A stretch of DNA of 64,000 nucleotides. It comes from Gemmatimonadota bacterium (GTDB lineage Bacteria > JAAXHH01). Position numbers and translations under genes: made by a program. Below, one piece after another: positions 23,158 through 31,971 of this stretch. How positions within the stretch are numbered: position 1 is the first letter of the stretch; every line of letters begins with the position of its first letter. The stretch is taken from NCBI GenBank assembly GCA_009841265.1, contig VXMB01000009.1:157951-221950 (forward strand). Direction: 5' to 3'. The notes under the pieces were generated by a model. It saw only the letters and a program-made list of their open reading frames with translations, was not told the DNA's origin and searched no databases.

Positions 23158-24237
23158 ATGAACGATAACGATCCGGGAAGGGAGAAGGCGCTGAGCGGCG
23201 CCATCTCGCAGATAGAACGGCAGTTCGGCAAGGGTTCCATCATCAGGATGGGAGACGAGAACCCCCAACTGTCTGTCGAGTCCATACCAACGGGGTCCCT
23301 GACCCTCGATCTGGCGTTGGGCATCGGCGGTGTGCCCCGTGGACGCGTGGTGGAGATCTACGGAAACGAGTCCTCCGGCAAGACCACGCTGGCCAAGCAT
23401 ATCGTGGCCGAGGCGCAGAAACTGGGCGGGATGGCCGCCTTCATCGACGCGGAACACGCGCTGGACATCCGCTATGCGCGGGCCCTCGGCGTGGACATGG
23501 ACAAACTGCTCATCCATCAGCCGGATACGGGCGAGCAGGCCCTCGACGTGGCCGAGATCCTGGTCCGCAGCGGCGGTGTGGATGTGATTGTCATCGACTC
23601 GGTCGCCGCGCTGGTCCCGAGGGCCGAAATAGAAGGAGAGATGGGTGATTCCCATGTCGGTCTGCAGGCCCGCCTGATGTCGCAGGCGCTGCGGAAGCTG
23701 ACCTCGGTGATCAACCGGTCCAGGACCTGCCTGATCTTCATCAACCAGATCCGCCAGAAAATCGGGGTAATGTACGGCAATCCGGAAACGACGACCGGTG
23801 GGCTGGCCCTGAAGTTCTATTCCTCGGTCCGGATCGAGGTGCGTAGAATCGGGAACATCAAGGGGGACGACGCCTCGGCGGGCATCCAGGTACGGGGTAC
23901 CGTAAAGAAGAACAAGCTGGCTGCGCCCTTTCGCGAGGCGCAGTTTGATATCATCTACGGGGAAGGGATCTCCAAAGAGAGCGACCTGATCGAACTCGGG
24001 GTCAATAACGGCATCATAGAAAAGAGCGGGACCTGGTTTTCCTACAATGACGAAAGGCTCGGGCAGGGCCGCGAGAACGTGCGGCAGTTGCTCAGGGAAC
24101 AGCGGGAACTCGCCGGGGAGATCGAAGAGAAAGTCCGTGCGATATTCGCACCTCCGGGCCAGGACGAATCCGTCGAAAACAACGGAGTCGCCGGGAAACC
24201 GGCCGCCCGTCCCGAACCCTCGGTAAAGCGGCGCTGA
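23158..24237 (+). CDS. recA: Recombinase RecA
   Basis: A 359-residue RecA. ATG 23158 is chosen: GAGGGGAG precedes it by about ten bases and the protein then begins just before the conserved [18 protein letters not shown]. Walker A is GNESSGKTT; Walker [22 protein letters not shown] follows (split here by eye), then loop 1 and 2 with [10 protein letters not shown] and [19 protein letters not shown]. The C-terminal tail ends basic (VKRR) rather than strongly acidic. RecA coats single-stranded DNA, drives strand exchange and triggers LexA self-cleavage. Its promoter carries a large inverted repeat. It converges on mutY. Confidence 0.97.
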   Translation: MNDNDPGREKALSGAISQIERQFGKGSIIRMGDENPQLSVESIPTGSLTLDLALGIGGVPRGRVVEIYGNESSGKTTLAKHIVAEAQKLGGMAAFIDAEHALDIRYARALGVDMDKLLIHQPDTGEQALDVAEILVRSGGVDVIVIDSVAALVPRAEIEGEMGDSHVGLQARLMSQALRKLTSVINRSRTCLIFINQIRQKIGVMYGNPETTTGGLALKFYSSVRIEVRRIGNIKGDDASAGIQVRGTVKKNKLAAPFREAQFDIIYGEGISKESDLIELGVNNGIIEKSGTWFSYNDERLGQGRENVRQLLREQRELAGEIEEKVRAIFAPPGQDESVENNGVAGKPAARPEPSVKRR

Positions 24238-24264
24238 AAAGGCGGTGGCGCCCGGTAGTAGGCT

Positions 24265-24294
24265 GCGCCGGATGGGGTAGGACCTGTCCGGCGC
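24265..24294. terminator. GC-rich hairpin between recA and mutY
   Basis: Bases 24265-24276 pair with 24283-24294 over 12 positions (two G-U pairs) around a 6-base loop. The hairpin sits between two convergent genes, as a shared terminator would. There is no T run on either side, so it is a hairpin terminator candidate only. Confidence 0.45.
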
Positions 24295-24313
24295 GCGCGA
24301 TACGCGATATACG

Positions 24314-25444
24314 TTATGTGGAACCGGCAGGCCGCCGGCCTTCATGGAGTGCTGCCGCGGCTTCGATCAGGCGCTGATAGGCCCTGGGGAAGGCGAAACG
24401 GCCGAGGTCTTCGAATCGAACCCATCGGCATTCGTTCCCGTCGCGATGGCGGGCTACCCCTGCTATGTGTGAACAGCTGTAGCCCTGCAACGTCATCTCG
24501 AAATGGGTAAAGGCATGTCTCAGGGTGGCAACGGCGCGATCGACGCGTATGCCGATCCCTAGCATGTTTTTAATTTCCTCTGCCAGAAACTTCTCCCCAA
24601 CGACCCCCTTACCGACGATTCCACCCGGGAACTCCCACAGTCCACCCAGCAGTCCGTCCGTCGGCCGCCGGACGATCAGCACCTCGTCGTTCCGGCGTAC
24701 GATGCCGGCGGCGACATGATGGTGAGGCCGTTGCCTGCGCGGCCGTTTGCGCGGCAGCACCGAAGGGTCCGGCAGCGTTTTGCGGGCTTCGCAAAACGGG
24801 TTCACCGGACATGCACCGCAGCGGGGCTTGCGCGGCGTGCAAATCGTGGCCCCCAGCTCCATCATGGCCTGGTTGAAGTCGCCCGCCCGGCCCCGGACGA
24901 GGAGTCGCACGGCGAGACCATCTAGACGCTTTCTGGCCGCTGAGGAGGCCGGGTTATCGGTCAGGTGGAACAGGCGGCTTAGCACGCGAACGACATTGCC
25001 GTCGACGACCGGACAATCTCTCCCGAAGGCAATGCTCAATATGGCGGCGGCCGTGTAGGGTCCGATGCCCGGCAGGTCCGAGATCCGCGCGGGATCTTCG
25101 GGTATCTGCCCGCCGTGTTCGTCGACGACCCGGCGGGCGGCGCGATGCAGGTTTCTCGCCCTGGCGTAGTACCCCATGCCTTCCCATGCCTTCAGGACGT
25201 CCTCGAGCGGGGCTGTGCCGAGGTGCTTTACCGTTGGGAAACGTTCCATGAACCGGTCGTAGTAGGGCCGTGCCTGGTCTACCCGCGTCTGCTGGAGCAT
25301 GATTTCCGATACCCAGACCGCGTAGGGGTCAAGGGCCCTCCGCCACGGCAAGTCACGCTGGTTCTCACCGTACCAGTCGAGCAGGGTGCGGCGGAACGCG
25401 TCGATCTGCCTGGCGTCCAAGGGAAATTCCGATTTCGCGTCCAT
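24314..25444 (-). CDS. mutY: A/G-specific adenine glycosylase MutY
   Basis: About 376 residues from ATG 25444. It removes adenine mispaired with 8-oxoguanine. Visible: N-terminal WRR substrate-recognition start (RDLPWRR), LQQTRVDQARPYYDRF, the helix-hairpin-helix LPGIGPYTAAAILSIAFG with the catalytic Asp region PVVDGNVVRVLSRL, and the iron-sulphur cluster C-x6-C-x2-C-x5-C (CTPRKPRCGACPVNPFC). The C-terminus is the Nudix-like 8-oxoG reader (GGLWEFPGG). It is the last gene of a minus-strand operon, 17 bases after an FAD oxidase. With recA and mutL it makes a repair-rich neighbourhood. Confidence 0.96.
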   Translation of the reverse strand: MDAKSEFPLDARQIDAFRRTLLDWYGENQRDLPWRRALDPYAVWVSEIMLQQTRVDQARPYYDRFMERFPTVKHLGTAPLEDVLKAWEGMGYYARARNLHRAARRVVDEHGGQIPEDPARISDLPGIGPYTAAAILSIAFGRDCPVVDGNVVRVLSRLFHLTDNPASSAARKRLDGLAVRLLVRGRAGDFNQAMMELGATICTPRKPRCGACPVNPFCEARKTLPDPSVLPRKRPRRQRPHHHVAAGIVRRNDEVLIVRRPTDGLLGGLWEFPGGIVGKGVVGEKFLAEEIKNMLGIGIRVDRAVATLRHAFTHFEMTLQGYSCSHIAGVARHRDGNECRWVRFEDLGRFAFPRAYQRLIEAAAALHEGRRPAGST

Positions 25445-25461
25445 GGTCAGGCGCCTTACTG

Positions 25462-26712
25462 TCAGTGCCGGCGGGATTGCCCCGGCAGGCTGTATTCTCC
25501 GTGGGTGATCCGGGTCCGGTTGTAGTCTTCCGTCTCTCGTGGATCGAACCGGTTCGGCGAGAAATCCCCGATATCGATTTCGGGCCGCCCGTCCGCGACG
25601 CATCCTGCCAGCAATGCGCCGGCCGCCGGGTTGTAGGCGAAGCCACCTGAATGAAAGGCGACGCCCACGTACAGTCCCGGAAAGCGCTCCACGGGTCCGA
25701 GCACCGGTTCGCCGTCCGCGGAGAAGGACAGCAGGCCCGCCTTCTCGATTTCCCAGCCGGTATGGCCGGCATGGTTGGCGCGGTCCGCCTGACCCGTCCG
25801 GCCCGCACGGCCCGCCCCGGGAACGAGCGGGAGCAGGTTTTCCCGCGCGGCCTCGTCAAGCCCGGGCGGCGGGGTTATCGTCGACATCAGGAATTCGCGG
25901 CCGGGCACGCGAAAGTCCGGCGCCTCGGGGTTCTCGATGCCCGCAAGCAAGCGCTGCCCGTAATGCGGCCGGAGGTATCCCCCGTAGGGATTGGCGTTGA
26001 CCGCCGGGATCCGGACCGGGGCGGGCAGTGGCGCCGTGACGTAACGCTGGTGCACGAAGGACTTGAGGGGCAGCTGCAACCCGATGGTTTCCAGTACCTT
26101 CAGGGTCCATACGTGAACGGTACTCACCACGGCATCGGCTTCGATGCGCCTTCCATCGGCGACGACGCCCGCCATGCGTTCCCCATCCACGATGAAGTCG
26201 GAGACCATGCATCCTTCCCTGATCTCCACGCCCAGGGCGCGGCAACCGTCCGCCAGGGCCGGGAGGTAGTGATCCGGCTCGCTGTAGCCGCCCAGGGGAT
26301 CGAATAGCCCGACCGGCTCACCGGTCAGCGCCAGGTCCGGCCAGGCCGCGGCCATCTCGGTCCGGTCCATGATGGTGTATTCCACACCGAGGCGGTCGTA
26401 CAGGGGCAACAGCCGTTCCCTTTCCGGCCAGCTCGCCGCGTCGAACAGGTTCAGGCACCCCACATCCTGGTACCGGTAGCCATCCAGTTCCCCGGACAGT
26501 TCCCTGAAACGGGTCAGGCTGATCTTGCGGGCCAGGATGCCGGTTTCCGACCAAAGCAGTCCCGTAATGATCCCGGCGGCCCGGCTGCTGGCGCCGTCCC
26601 CCACGTGTCCCTTTTCGACGACCGTGATGCTTCCATACGACTTGCGGGCGAGATGATAGGCCGTGCTTAGGCCGGTCACCCCTGCGCCCACGATGACAGC
26701 GTGTCTCGACAT
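25462..26712 (-). CDS. FAD-dependent amino-acid/amine oxidase (DAO family)
   Basis: A 416-residue oxidoreductase of the DAO fold, related to glycine/sarcosine oxidases. The N-terminus is the FAD dinucleotide site VIVGAGVTGLSTAYHLA followed by the ADP-ribose Glu (VVEKG), then the GDGASSRAAGI segment that lines the isoalloxazine. The C-terminus has FPGLYVGVAFHSGGFAYNPAAG, the usual second FAD motif. It oxidises a secondary or primary amine; the substrate is not evident. Its ATG lies three bases after the YtxJ stop and uses the GGAGGA inside the end of that gene. A Gly/Arg/Ala-rich repeat linker (about residues 299-321) interrupts the fold. Confidence 0.85.
   Translation of the reverse strand: MSRHAVIVGAGVTGLSTAYHLARKSYGSITVVEKGHVGDGASSRAAGIITGLLWSETGILARKISLTRFRELSGELDGYRYQDVGCLNLFDAASWPERERLLPLYDRLGVEYTIMDRTEMAAAWPDLALTGEPVGLFDPLGGYSEPDHYLPALADGCRALGVEIREGCMVSDFIVDGERMAGVVADGRRIEADAVVSTVHVWTLKVLETIGLQLPLKSFVHQRYVTAPLPAPVRIPAVNANPYGGYLRPHYGQRLLAGIENPEAPDFRVPGREFLMSTITPPPGLDEAARENLLPLVPGAGRAGRTGQADRANHAGHTGWEIEKAGLLSFSADGEPVLGPVERFPGLYVGVAFHSGGFAYNPAAGALLAGCVADGRPEIDIGDFSPNRFDPRETEDYNRTRITHGEYSLPGQSRRH
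25753..25820. repeat. In-frame 9-bp-type repeat in the FAD oxidase gene
   Basis: A degenerate run with a 9-base beat encodes alternating Ala-Gly-Arg, Thr-Gly-Gln, Ala-Asp-Arg and Ala-Asn-His triplets on the minus strand, inside an otherwise conserved enzyme. It matches in style the repeats in the HupE-like and ClC genes. Confidence 0.55.
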
Positions 26713-26715
26713 CGG

Positions 26716-27090
26716 TCAGTCCTCCAGCGCCGATTTGATGCTCTTTCCGGATATGGAAAAATGGGAAGCGTGCCAGGTCACTTTCCCGTCCCGGAGCAGC
26801 AGCAGCTGCGGCGACTCGTGCCTGATACCCAGGCGGGATTCGATCTCATTGGAGAGATCCCGGTTCTCGATGACCATGACCTGGGTGAACAGCGGCGTGG
26901 ACGGGTCCGTGTCCATGTCCTCGTCCACGTCCGCGAAATCATCCGCGAAATCGTGGTATTGATCGGCGGCCCGTGCGCTCACCGGGCACACCGTACTGTG
27001 CTTGTAGACAAAAACGGGACGTTCCGACGACGAGGCGATGACCTCGTCCAGCGCCGAGAGTCCGGTCAGGCGTACGACACGGTCAGACAT
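26716..27090 (-). CDS. YtxJ-like bacillithiol-system thioredoxin-fold protein
   Basis: 124 residues. ATG 27090 is chosen because AAGGAGG sits six bases before it. The sequence matches the YtxJ/DUF2847 monothiol family: PVFVYKHSTVCPVSARA with a single Cys35, MVIENRDLSNEIESRLGIRHESPQLLLLRDGKV and a cis-Pro (SPQ). Members are thought to remove bacillithiol from mixed disulphides. An acidic insert DDFADVDEDMDTDPST is unusual. It lies 36 bases after the MFS gene and three before the FAD oxidase. No bacillithiol synthesis genes are in the window. Confidence 0.85.
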   Translation of the reverse strand: MSDRVVRLTGLSALDEVIASSSERPVFVYKHSTVCPVSARAADQYHDFADDFADVDEDMDTDPSTPLFTQVMVIENRDLSNEIESRLGIRHESPQLLLLRDGKVTWHASHFSISGKSIKSALED

Positions 27091-27126
27091 GTAGGTCCTC
27101 CTTGTAACCATGGGGTCCTGCATGGA

Positions 27127-28332
27127 TCAGGACACTTCCTCTACAGCCGCGGCCGCCTTGCGCACCTGGGTAGCCGCCCTTCGGAATTCGCGGTCCCGCG
27201 GCAGCATCAGGGCTAGCGCCACGGCGGCCAGCGGGATCAATGCCAGTACTTCAAGCGTCGCCACTACGCCGACGCGGTCCGCGATACCGCCGAAGACGAT
27301 CAGCGCGCCACCCGCCGCGCCCCAGCTGAAGCCCATGGGAAAGCTGGAAGCCGTTCCCGCACTGTCCGGGACGAGCTCCTGGGCCATGGCGACGGAAACG
27401 GAATTGGACGCCATGTTCATGAATCCGGCCAGGAACAGCCAGACGGGAAGCAGCGGTCCGGTATCGTAGAGCGAAGCGAACAGGAAGGGGGTGGAGAGCA
27501 GGATCGAGGACCAGATAACGCGGCTCCGTCCCAACCGGTCCGAAAGCCAGCCGCCGACGAACCCGCCGATCACCGCGCCGCCCTGGAAGACGAAGAGCAG
27601 GTCGCCCCCCTGCTGCAGGGTAAGGCCCCGGTCCTTGAGCAGCAACACGAAAAAGGTGGCGAAACCGACCCCGGAGATGGTCCGGATGATGCCCACTACC
27701 GTAAGATTGACCATGGGCCACAGATTCGGCCGGAATGAAGCGCCCACATCGGCCAGGCGGGTTATCTTGCGGTCTTCGTTGCGGATGGGGATGACCCGGG
27801 CCATGGCCAATACGGCGATTACCGTGGGAACCGCGAGCCAGACCAGGCTTTCGAGACCGAAACGCTCCACGATGCGGGGTACGACAAAGGGGCTTGCCGC
27901 CAGCCCGGCGGTCCCGCCGACGATGAAAAGCGACACGCCGTAACCGCGTCTCGAACCGCTGACGTCTCCGGCCATGGACACGCTCTGCGGGTGGAAACTG
28001 GCGGTGCCGAACCCGCCCAGGATGATAAACAGCAGCAGCACGAGAAAAGAGGGCGCCAGTCCCACGGCGGACATGAAGACGGCGCAGAACACCGGTCCGA
28101 GGATGATGAAATAGCGTTTCTCCATCCGGTCCCCCAGGATGCCCATCAGGGGTTGGACCAGGGAGGAGGTCATGGCAGGCAGACCGGCGAGCAGGCCGGC
28201 CTGCGTAAGGGAGAGCTGCAGCCTCGTAACGAGCGCGGGAAGAATCGGCGTCAGCAGGGAGGAAAAGAGGTCCACCAGGAAGTGAACCACGGTCAGCAGC
28301 ACGAGCTTGGCGCGCTGCATGTCGGACTTCAT
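27127..28332 (-). CDS. MFS transporter (fosmidomycin-resistance-like)
   Basis: A 401-residue major-facilitator carrier with 12 helices. ATG 28332 overlaps the DUF1028 stop (ATGA), so translation is coupled. The first helix, VVHFLVDLFSSLLTPILPAL, and GILGDRMEKRYFIILGP loop resemble the Fsr group. The ASFHPQ motif near helix 4 is also typical of that group. Second-half loop GGWLSDRLGRSRVIW is the usual MFS repeat. Substrate could be a small acid or phosphonate, exported or imported; the neighbours (hydroxyacid dehydrogenase, amine oxidase) suggest a metabolite carrier. Confidence 0.88.
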   Translation of the reverse strand: MKSDMQRAKLVLLTVVHFLVDLFSSLLTPILPALVTRLQLSLTQAGLLAGLPAMTSSLVQPLMGILGDRMEKRYFIILGPVFCAVFMSAVGLAPSFLVLLLFIILGGFGTASFHPQSVSMAGDVSGSRRGYGVSLFIVGGTAGLAASPFVVPRIVERFGLESLVWLAVPTVIAVLAMARVIPIRNEDRKITRLADVGASFRPNLWPMVNLTVVGIIRTISGVGFATFFVLLLKDRGLTLQQGGDLLFVFQGGAVIGGFVGGWLSDRLGRSRVIWSSILLSTPFLFASLYDTGPLLPVWLFLAGFMNMASNSVSVAMAQELVPDSAGTASSFPMGFSWGAAGGALIVFGGIADRVGVVATLEVLALIPLAAVALALMLPRDREFRRAATQVRKAAAAVEEVS

Positions 28333-28979
28333 GGATTGAGCCTTCCATGGAGCATGTACAGGCGCTTCAGTTCCTCGATGGGATCGGCATGGTCGTCGAC
28401 CCGAAGGTCCACGAGGAAGTCGGAGGTGCCGCCGCAACCCCCGCCTTCCCTTGCCACGAGCAGGGCGGCCGACTGCATGCCCCGCCGGTCGCCGCCGGCT
28501 TCCTGGCCGGCCGTGAGCGTGGCGAGCAGTTTCGCCGTGAAATCCTCCTCGCCGGGTGCCTCGAAGGTTTCCGCCATGGCGGCGACCACCTCTTCACCCG
28601 CGAGGATATTGCCCAGGCAGACGTGGCCCGGACCGGTTACGTGCCCCGCCCACTCCTGGCATTCCTCCCCCGTGAAGGCCGCCGCCGTGCCGTCGAGATC
28701 CACCACGCCGACCTGGCGGGACTGCCGGCCGGCATCCGATTCGATCAGGCGTTCGAGGGTGTCGATGGCGCCGACGTCCTGTTCGAGCAGGTCGAGCCCC
28801 CTGGGGCCGAAAGACGCGTTGGCCCAGGCCTGCGTCGCGATGGCGCCGGCGTTGAACCGCGCCCAGGGGACCACGGATCCCACGGCGAGGTACTTCGACT
28901 GGGTCGCCACGCCGAGATCCCCCGTATCGGGGTCCAGGGCGACGATGGAAAAGGTGGAGAAACAGGGGGCGCGGTTCAA
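28329..28979 (-). CDS. DUF1028 family protein
   Basis: 216 residues. The N-terminus FSIVALDPDTGDLGVATQSKYLAVGSVVPWA and the later GATQAWAN-type strand are hallmarks of DUF1028, which has an Ntn-hydrolase-like fold. Its biochemical role is not established; members often neighbour peptidases or amidases. The start is TTG at 28979, overlapping the stop of the Fe-S oxidoreductase as TTGA. No ATG alternative preserves the conserved N-terminus. The C-terminus contains GDRRGMQSAALLV and a pair of cysteines in GGGCGG. Confidence 0.88.
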   Translation of the reverse strand: MNRAPCFSTFSIVALDPDTGDLGVATQSKYLAVGSVVPWARFNAGAIATQAWANASFGPRGLDLLEQDVGAIDTLERLIESDAGRQSRQVGVVDLDGTAAAFTGEECQEWAGHVTGPGHVCLGNILAGEEVVAAMAETFEAPGEEDFTAKLLATLTAGQEAGGDRRGMQSAALLVAREGGGCGGTSDFLVDLRVDDHADPIEELKRLYMLHGRLNP

Positions 28980-31873
28980 CGCTGGATGCTCCGTCGGTCG
29001 TCTAGAGCCTTTCTGATCAGTTCGATGGGATGGAAGGCCGTCCTGCCCGTGCCGTCGGCGATCTGGTGCCGGCAGGAGGTCCCCGTCGCGGCGAATTCCG
29101 TCCCTTCATCGGCGGCGCGGACAGCGGGGAAGAGCCGGTCTTCCCCGATTTTCATGGACAGGTCGTAGTGCTCCCGTTCATAGCCGAAGCTGCCGGCCAT
29201 GCCGCAGCACCCGGTGTTCAATGTCGTGACCTCGTACCCGGGCACCAGTTCCAGGGCGGCCACGGTGGAACCCGTACCGGCGATGGCCTTCTGCTGGCAG
29301 TGCCCGTGCAGACTGATCGACCGGCCGGTGGTCTGGACCGGAAGCGAAAGGCGGCCGGCCCCATGTTCCCGGGCCAGGAACTCGTCGATCATGAGCATGC
29401 TCTCTGCGAGCCGGTCGGCCCTCGGGTCGTCCACGAGGTCGCGGTAGTCGTCCCGGAACGTCATGACGCAGCTGGGTTCACAGCCCACAATGGTCCATCC
29501 AAGGTCCACGTACCGGGCAAGCTGGGCGATGTTGTATTCGGCGGCTGCCCGTGCCTGGCGCAGCATGCCCTTCGAGATCAGGGGCCTGCCGCAGCAGGCG
29601 CGGGGTTCGGCCAGCACCACGCGGTAGCCGGCGCTCTCCAGGACTTCCACGGCGGCCATGCCGATGTGGGGCTCGCTGTAGTTGACGAAGGTGTCCGGGA
29701 AGAAGACGACCGTAGGCCGATCGCGGTCATCGGCGCGTCCGGGACCGCGCTGGTAGAACCACTGTTCGAACGTAACTTCGGCGAACTCCGGAAGGGACCG
29801 CCTCCTGTCCACGCCGATCGTCCGTTCCAGGAACCGCTTGTGCCAGGGATGGTTCACGATCCGGTTGCTCAGCGGCGCGAAGGCGGAACCGAGCCGGTTG
29901 AGCGATTCGATGCGGCCGAACAGGCGGTTGCGCAGGGGCAGCCCGTGTTTCTCGTAGTAGTGGGCGAGGAACTCGTACTTCATCTTGGCCATGTCGACGT
30001 TGGAGGGACACTCGCCCTTGCAGCCCTTGCACTCCAGGCAGAGGTCGAGGGCTTCGTAGACCCGCCGGCTCGTGAATCCTTCCCCGTCCAGCTTGCCTGA
30101 CAGGGCGGCTCTGAGCACGTTCGCGCGGCCCCGGGTGCTGTGCTCCTCGTCGAGCGTGGCGATATAGGAAGGGCACATGGTCCCCACCAGCTTCTTGCGG
30201 CAAGCGCCGACCCCGTTGCAGAGCTCGATGGAGCGCGAGAACCCGCCGTCGCCCGAGAAATCGAAGTAGGTATTGATCTCCTCAGCCTGGTATGCCGCAC
30301 CGAATCGAAGGTTATCGGTCATCTTCTGGTTCGCGATGATCTTGCCCGGATTCATGATGCCATTCGGGTCGAACACGGCCTTGACCGCCTTGAAGGCCTC
30401 GTACAACCGCGGACCGAAAACCTGCTCGTTCCACTCGCTCCGCACGAGCCCGTCGCCGTGTTCGGAACTGACCGCGCCGCCATAGGCAAGGACCAGATCG
30501 CGGATCTCTTCGGCGATGGCCCGCATGCGCACGATGCCCTCGGATTCCTTGAGATTGATGAGCGGCCGGATGTGGATCGTGCCCACGCTGGCGTGGGCGT
30601 AGTAGGAGGCCACCGTGCCGTGCTTGTGGACGATATCGCGGAAGTCGCGGATGTAGTCCGGAAGCTTCTCCGGCGAGACCGCCGTGTCCTCCACGAAAGT
30701 CGCCGGCTTGGTATCCCCCTTCATGCCCATCAGCAACCCGAGTCCCGCCTTCCGGATGGCCCAGGCGTTCGACTGGGCGGCAGGGGTCGTGGCCCGGACG
30801 CAGGCGTAGCCCATGTGCTTCTCCCGGAGCAGGGATTCGAGGGCGTCCAGGCGGCCTGCGACCGCTTCGGCCGTTTTCCCGTAGTATTCGACCATGAGGA
30901 TGGCTTCGGGGTCGCCTTCGATGAAATCCCGCTGGTGGGCGGCCGCGGGGGAGGCCTTGGCCAGATCCAGTATGGTCTTGTCGGTGAGTTCCACGGCCGA
31001 GGGATCGGTCTTCAGGATCTCGACCGTCGCTTCCATGGATTCGATCAGGTCCGAGAAGTGACAGATACCGAGCGCCTTGTGGGCCGGAAGCGGCACCAGG
31101 TTGACGCGCGCCTCGGTCACGGCGGCCAGGGTGCCCTCGGATCCGACGATCATCCTGCAGGGGTCGAAGGGACCTTCTCCGGTGAATTCGTCCAGGTTGT
31201 ACCCGCCTACGCGCCGCATGATCCGGGGGTACCGGGCCTCGATCTCGTCTCGGTTCTCGTGGGCGATACGGCGGATTTCGCGGTAGATCCGGCCCTCCAG
31301 GCCGCCGAGTGCGGCCTTCTCGCCGTATTCGCGGTCGCCGACCGGCTTGAAGACCGTCCGCGTACCGTCGCTCAGGACCACGTCGAGTTCCAGGACGTGG
31401 TCGATCGTCTTGCCGTAGATGATGGAATGGGAACCGCAGGAGTTGTTGCCGATCATGCCGCCGACGTTCGCCCGGTTGCTCGGCGAGACGTCCGGGGCGA
31501 AGAGCAGTCCCATCGGTTTCAGGTGAGCGTTGAGTTCGTCGAGGACCACGCCGGGCTGGATCCTGGCCCACTGCTCCTCGACGTTGACCTCGAGGATCCG
31601 GTTCATGTGCCGGGAGAAGTCGACCTGGATGCTGCGGCCCACCGCCTGGCCGCCCAGGCTGGTGCCCCCGCCGCGTGGCGTGACGGGGATGCCTCTTTCG
31701 TAGGCGAAACGGAGGATGCGGGAGACCTGGTCCGCGTGCGCCGGATACGCGACGCCCAGCGGCTCGATTTCGTAGATGCTGGCGTCCGTGCTGTACAGGA
31801 CCCTGGCCGTTTCGTCGAATCGGAACGCGCAGTCGATCTCTTTCCCGATCTGTTCCTGCCAGGCTGTGTCCAT
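28976..31873 (-). CDS. FAD/Fe-S D-2-hydroxyacid dehydrogenase fusion
   Basis: 965 residues fusing a GlcD-type flavoprotein and a GlpC/CCG-type iron-sulphur protein. N-half: FAD_binding_4 with PVTPRGGGTSLGGQAVG, SNRANVGGMIGNNSCGSHSI, then the FAD-oxidase C domain. Near residue 620 comes a ferredoxin motif CLECKGCKGECPSNVDM; the C-terminal half has two CCG modules (CCGRP, GCCGMAG) for another cluster. Family members oxidise D-lactate, glycolate or other 2-hydroxyacids and pass electrons to quinone. It heads the tight operon with DUF1028 and the MFS carrier. Upstream glycerate kinase suggests a hydroxyacid/glycerate route. Confidence 0.92.
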   Translation of the reverse strand: MDTAWQEQIGKEIDCAFRFDETARVLYSTDASIYEIEPLGVAYPAHADQVSRILRFAYERGIPVTPRGGGTSLGGQAVGRSIQVDFSRHMNRILEVNVEEQWARIQPGVVLDELNAHLKPMGLLFAPDVSPSNRANVGGMIGNNSCGSHSIIYGKTIDHVLELDVVLSDGTRTVFKPVGDREYGEKAALGGLEGRIYREIRRIAHENRDEIEARYPRIMRRVGGYNLDEFTGEGPFDPCRMIVGSEGTLAAVTEARVNLVPLPAHKALGICHFSDLIESMEATVEILKTDPSAVELTDKTILDLAKASPAAAHQRDFIEGDPEAILMVEYYGKTAEAVAGRLDALESLLREKHMGYACVRATTPAAQSNAWAIRKAGLGLLMGMKGDTKPATFVEDTAVSPEKLPDYIRDFRDIVHKHGTVASYYAHASVGTIHIRPLINLKESEGIVRMRAIAEEIRDLVLAYGGAVSSEHGDGLVRSEWNEQVFGPRLYEAFKAVKAVFDPNGIMNPGKIIANQKMTDNLRFGAAYQAEEINTYFDFSGDGGFSRSIELCNGVGACRKKLVGTMCPSYIATLDEEHSTRGRANVLRAALSGKLDGEGFTSRRVYEALDLCLECKGCKGECPSNVDMAKMKYEFLAHYYEKHGLPLRNRLFGRIESLNRLGSAFAPLSNRIVNHPWHKRFLERTIGVDRRRSLPEFAEVTFEQWFYQRGPGRADDRDRPTVVFFPDTFVNYSEPHIGMAAVEVLESAGYRVVLAEPRACCGRPLISKGMLRQARAAAEYNIAQLARYVDLGWTIVGCEPSCVMTFRDDYRDLVDDPRADRLAESMLMIDEFLAREHGAGRLSLPVQTTGRSISLHGHCQQKAIAGTGSTVAALELVPGYEVTTLNTGCCGMAGSFGYEREHYDLSMKIGEDRLFPAVRAADEGTEFAATGTSCRHQIADGTGRTAFHPIELIRKALDDRRSIQR

Positions 31874-31890
31874 GTACCTTGCCTTTGCGC

Positions 31891-31956
31891 CGCTCCGGGC
31901 GCTGTCAGGTCAGGTCCGTTGTCCGCTCCGGGCGTTGCCGGGTCAGGCCCGCTGCC
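31891..31956. repeat. 33-bp tandem duplication in the leader
   Basis: Two adjacent 33-bp units (31891-31923, 31924-31956) agree at 27 positions. They fill the spacer between the dioxygenase-like gene and the Fe-S oxidoreductase gene. No function is apparent. Confidence 0.7.
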
Positions 31957-31971
31957 GAAGATGCGAACGGA

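Noticed and set aside
28976..31873. Selenocysteine candidate in the cysteine-rich oxidoreductase
   Set aside because: The chain runs uninterrupted and its cluster cysteines are encoded by TGC/TGT, so there is no UGA to recode.
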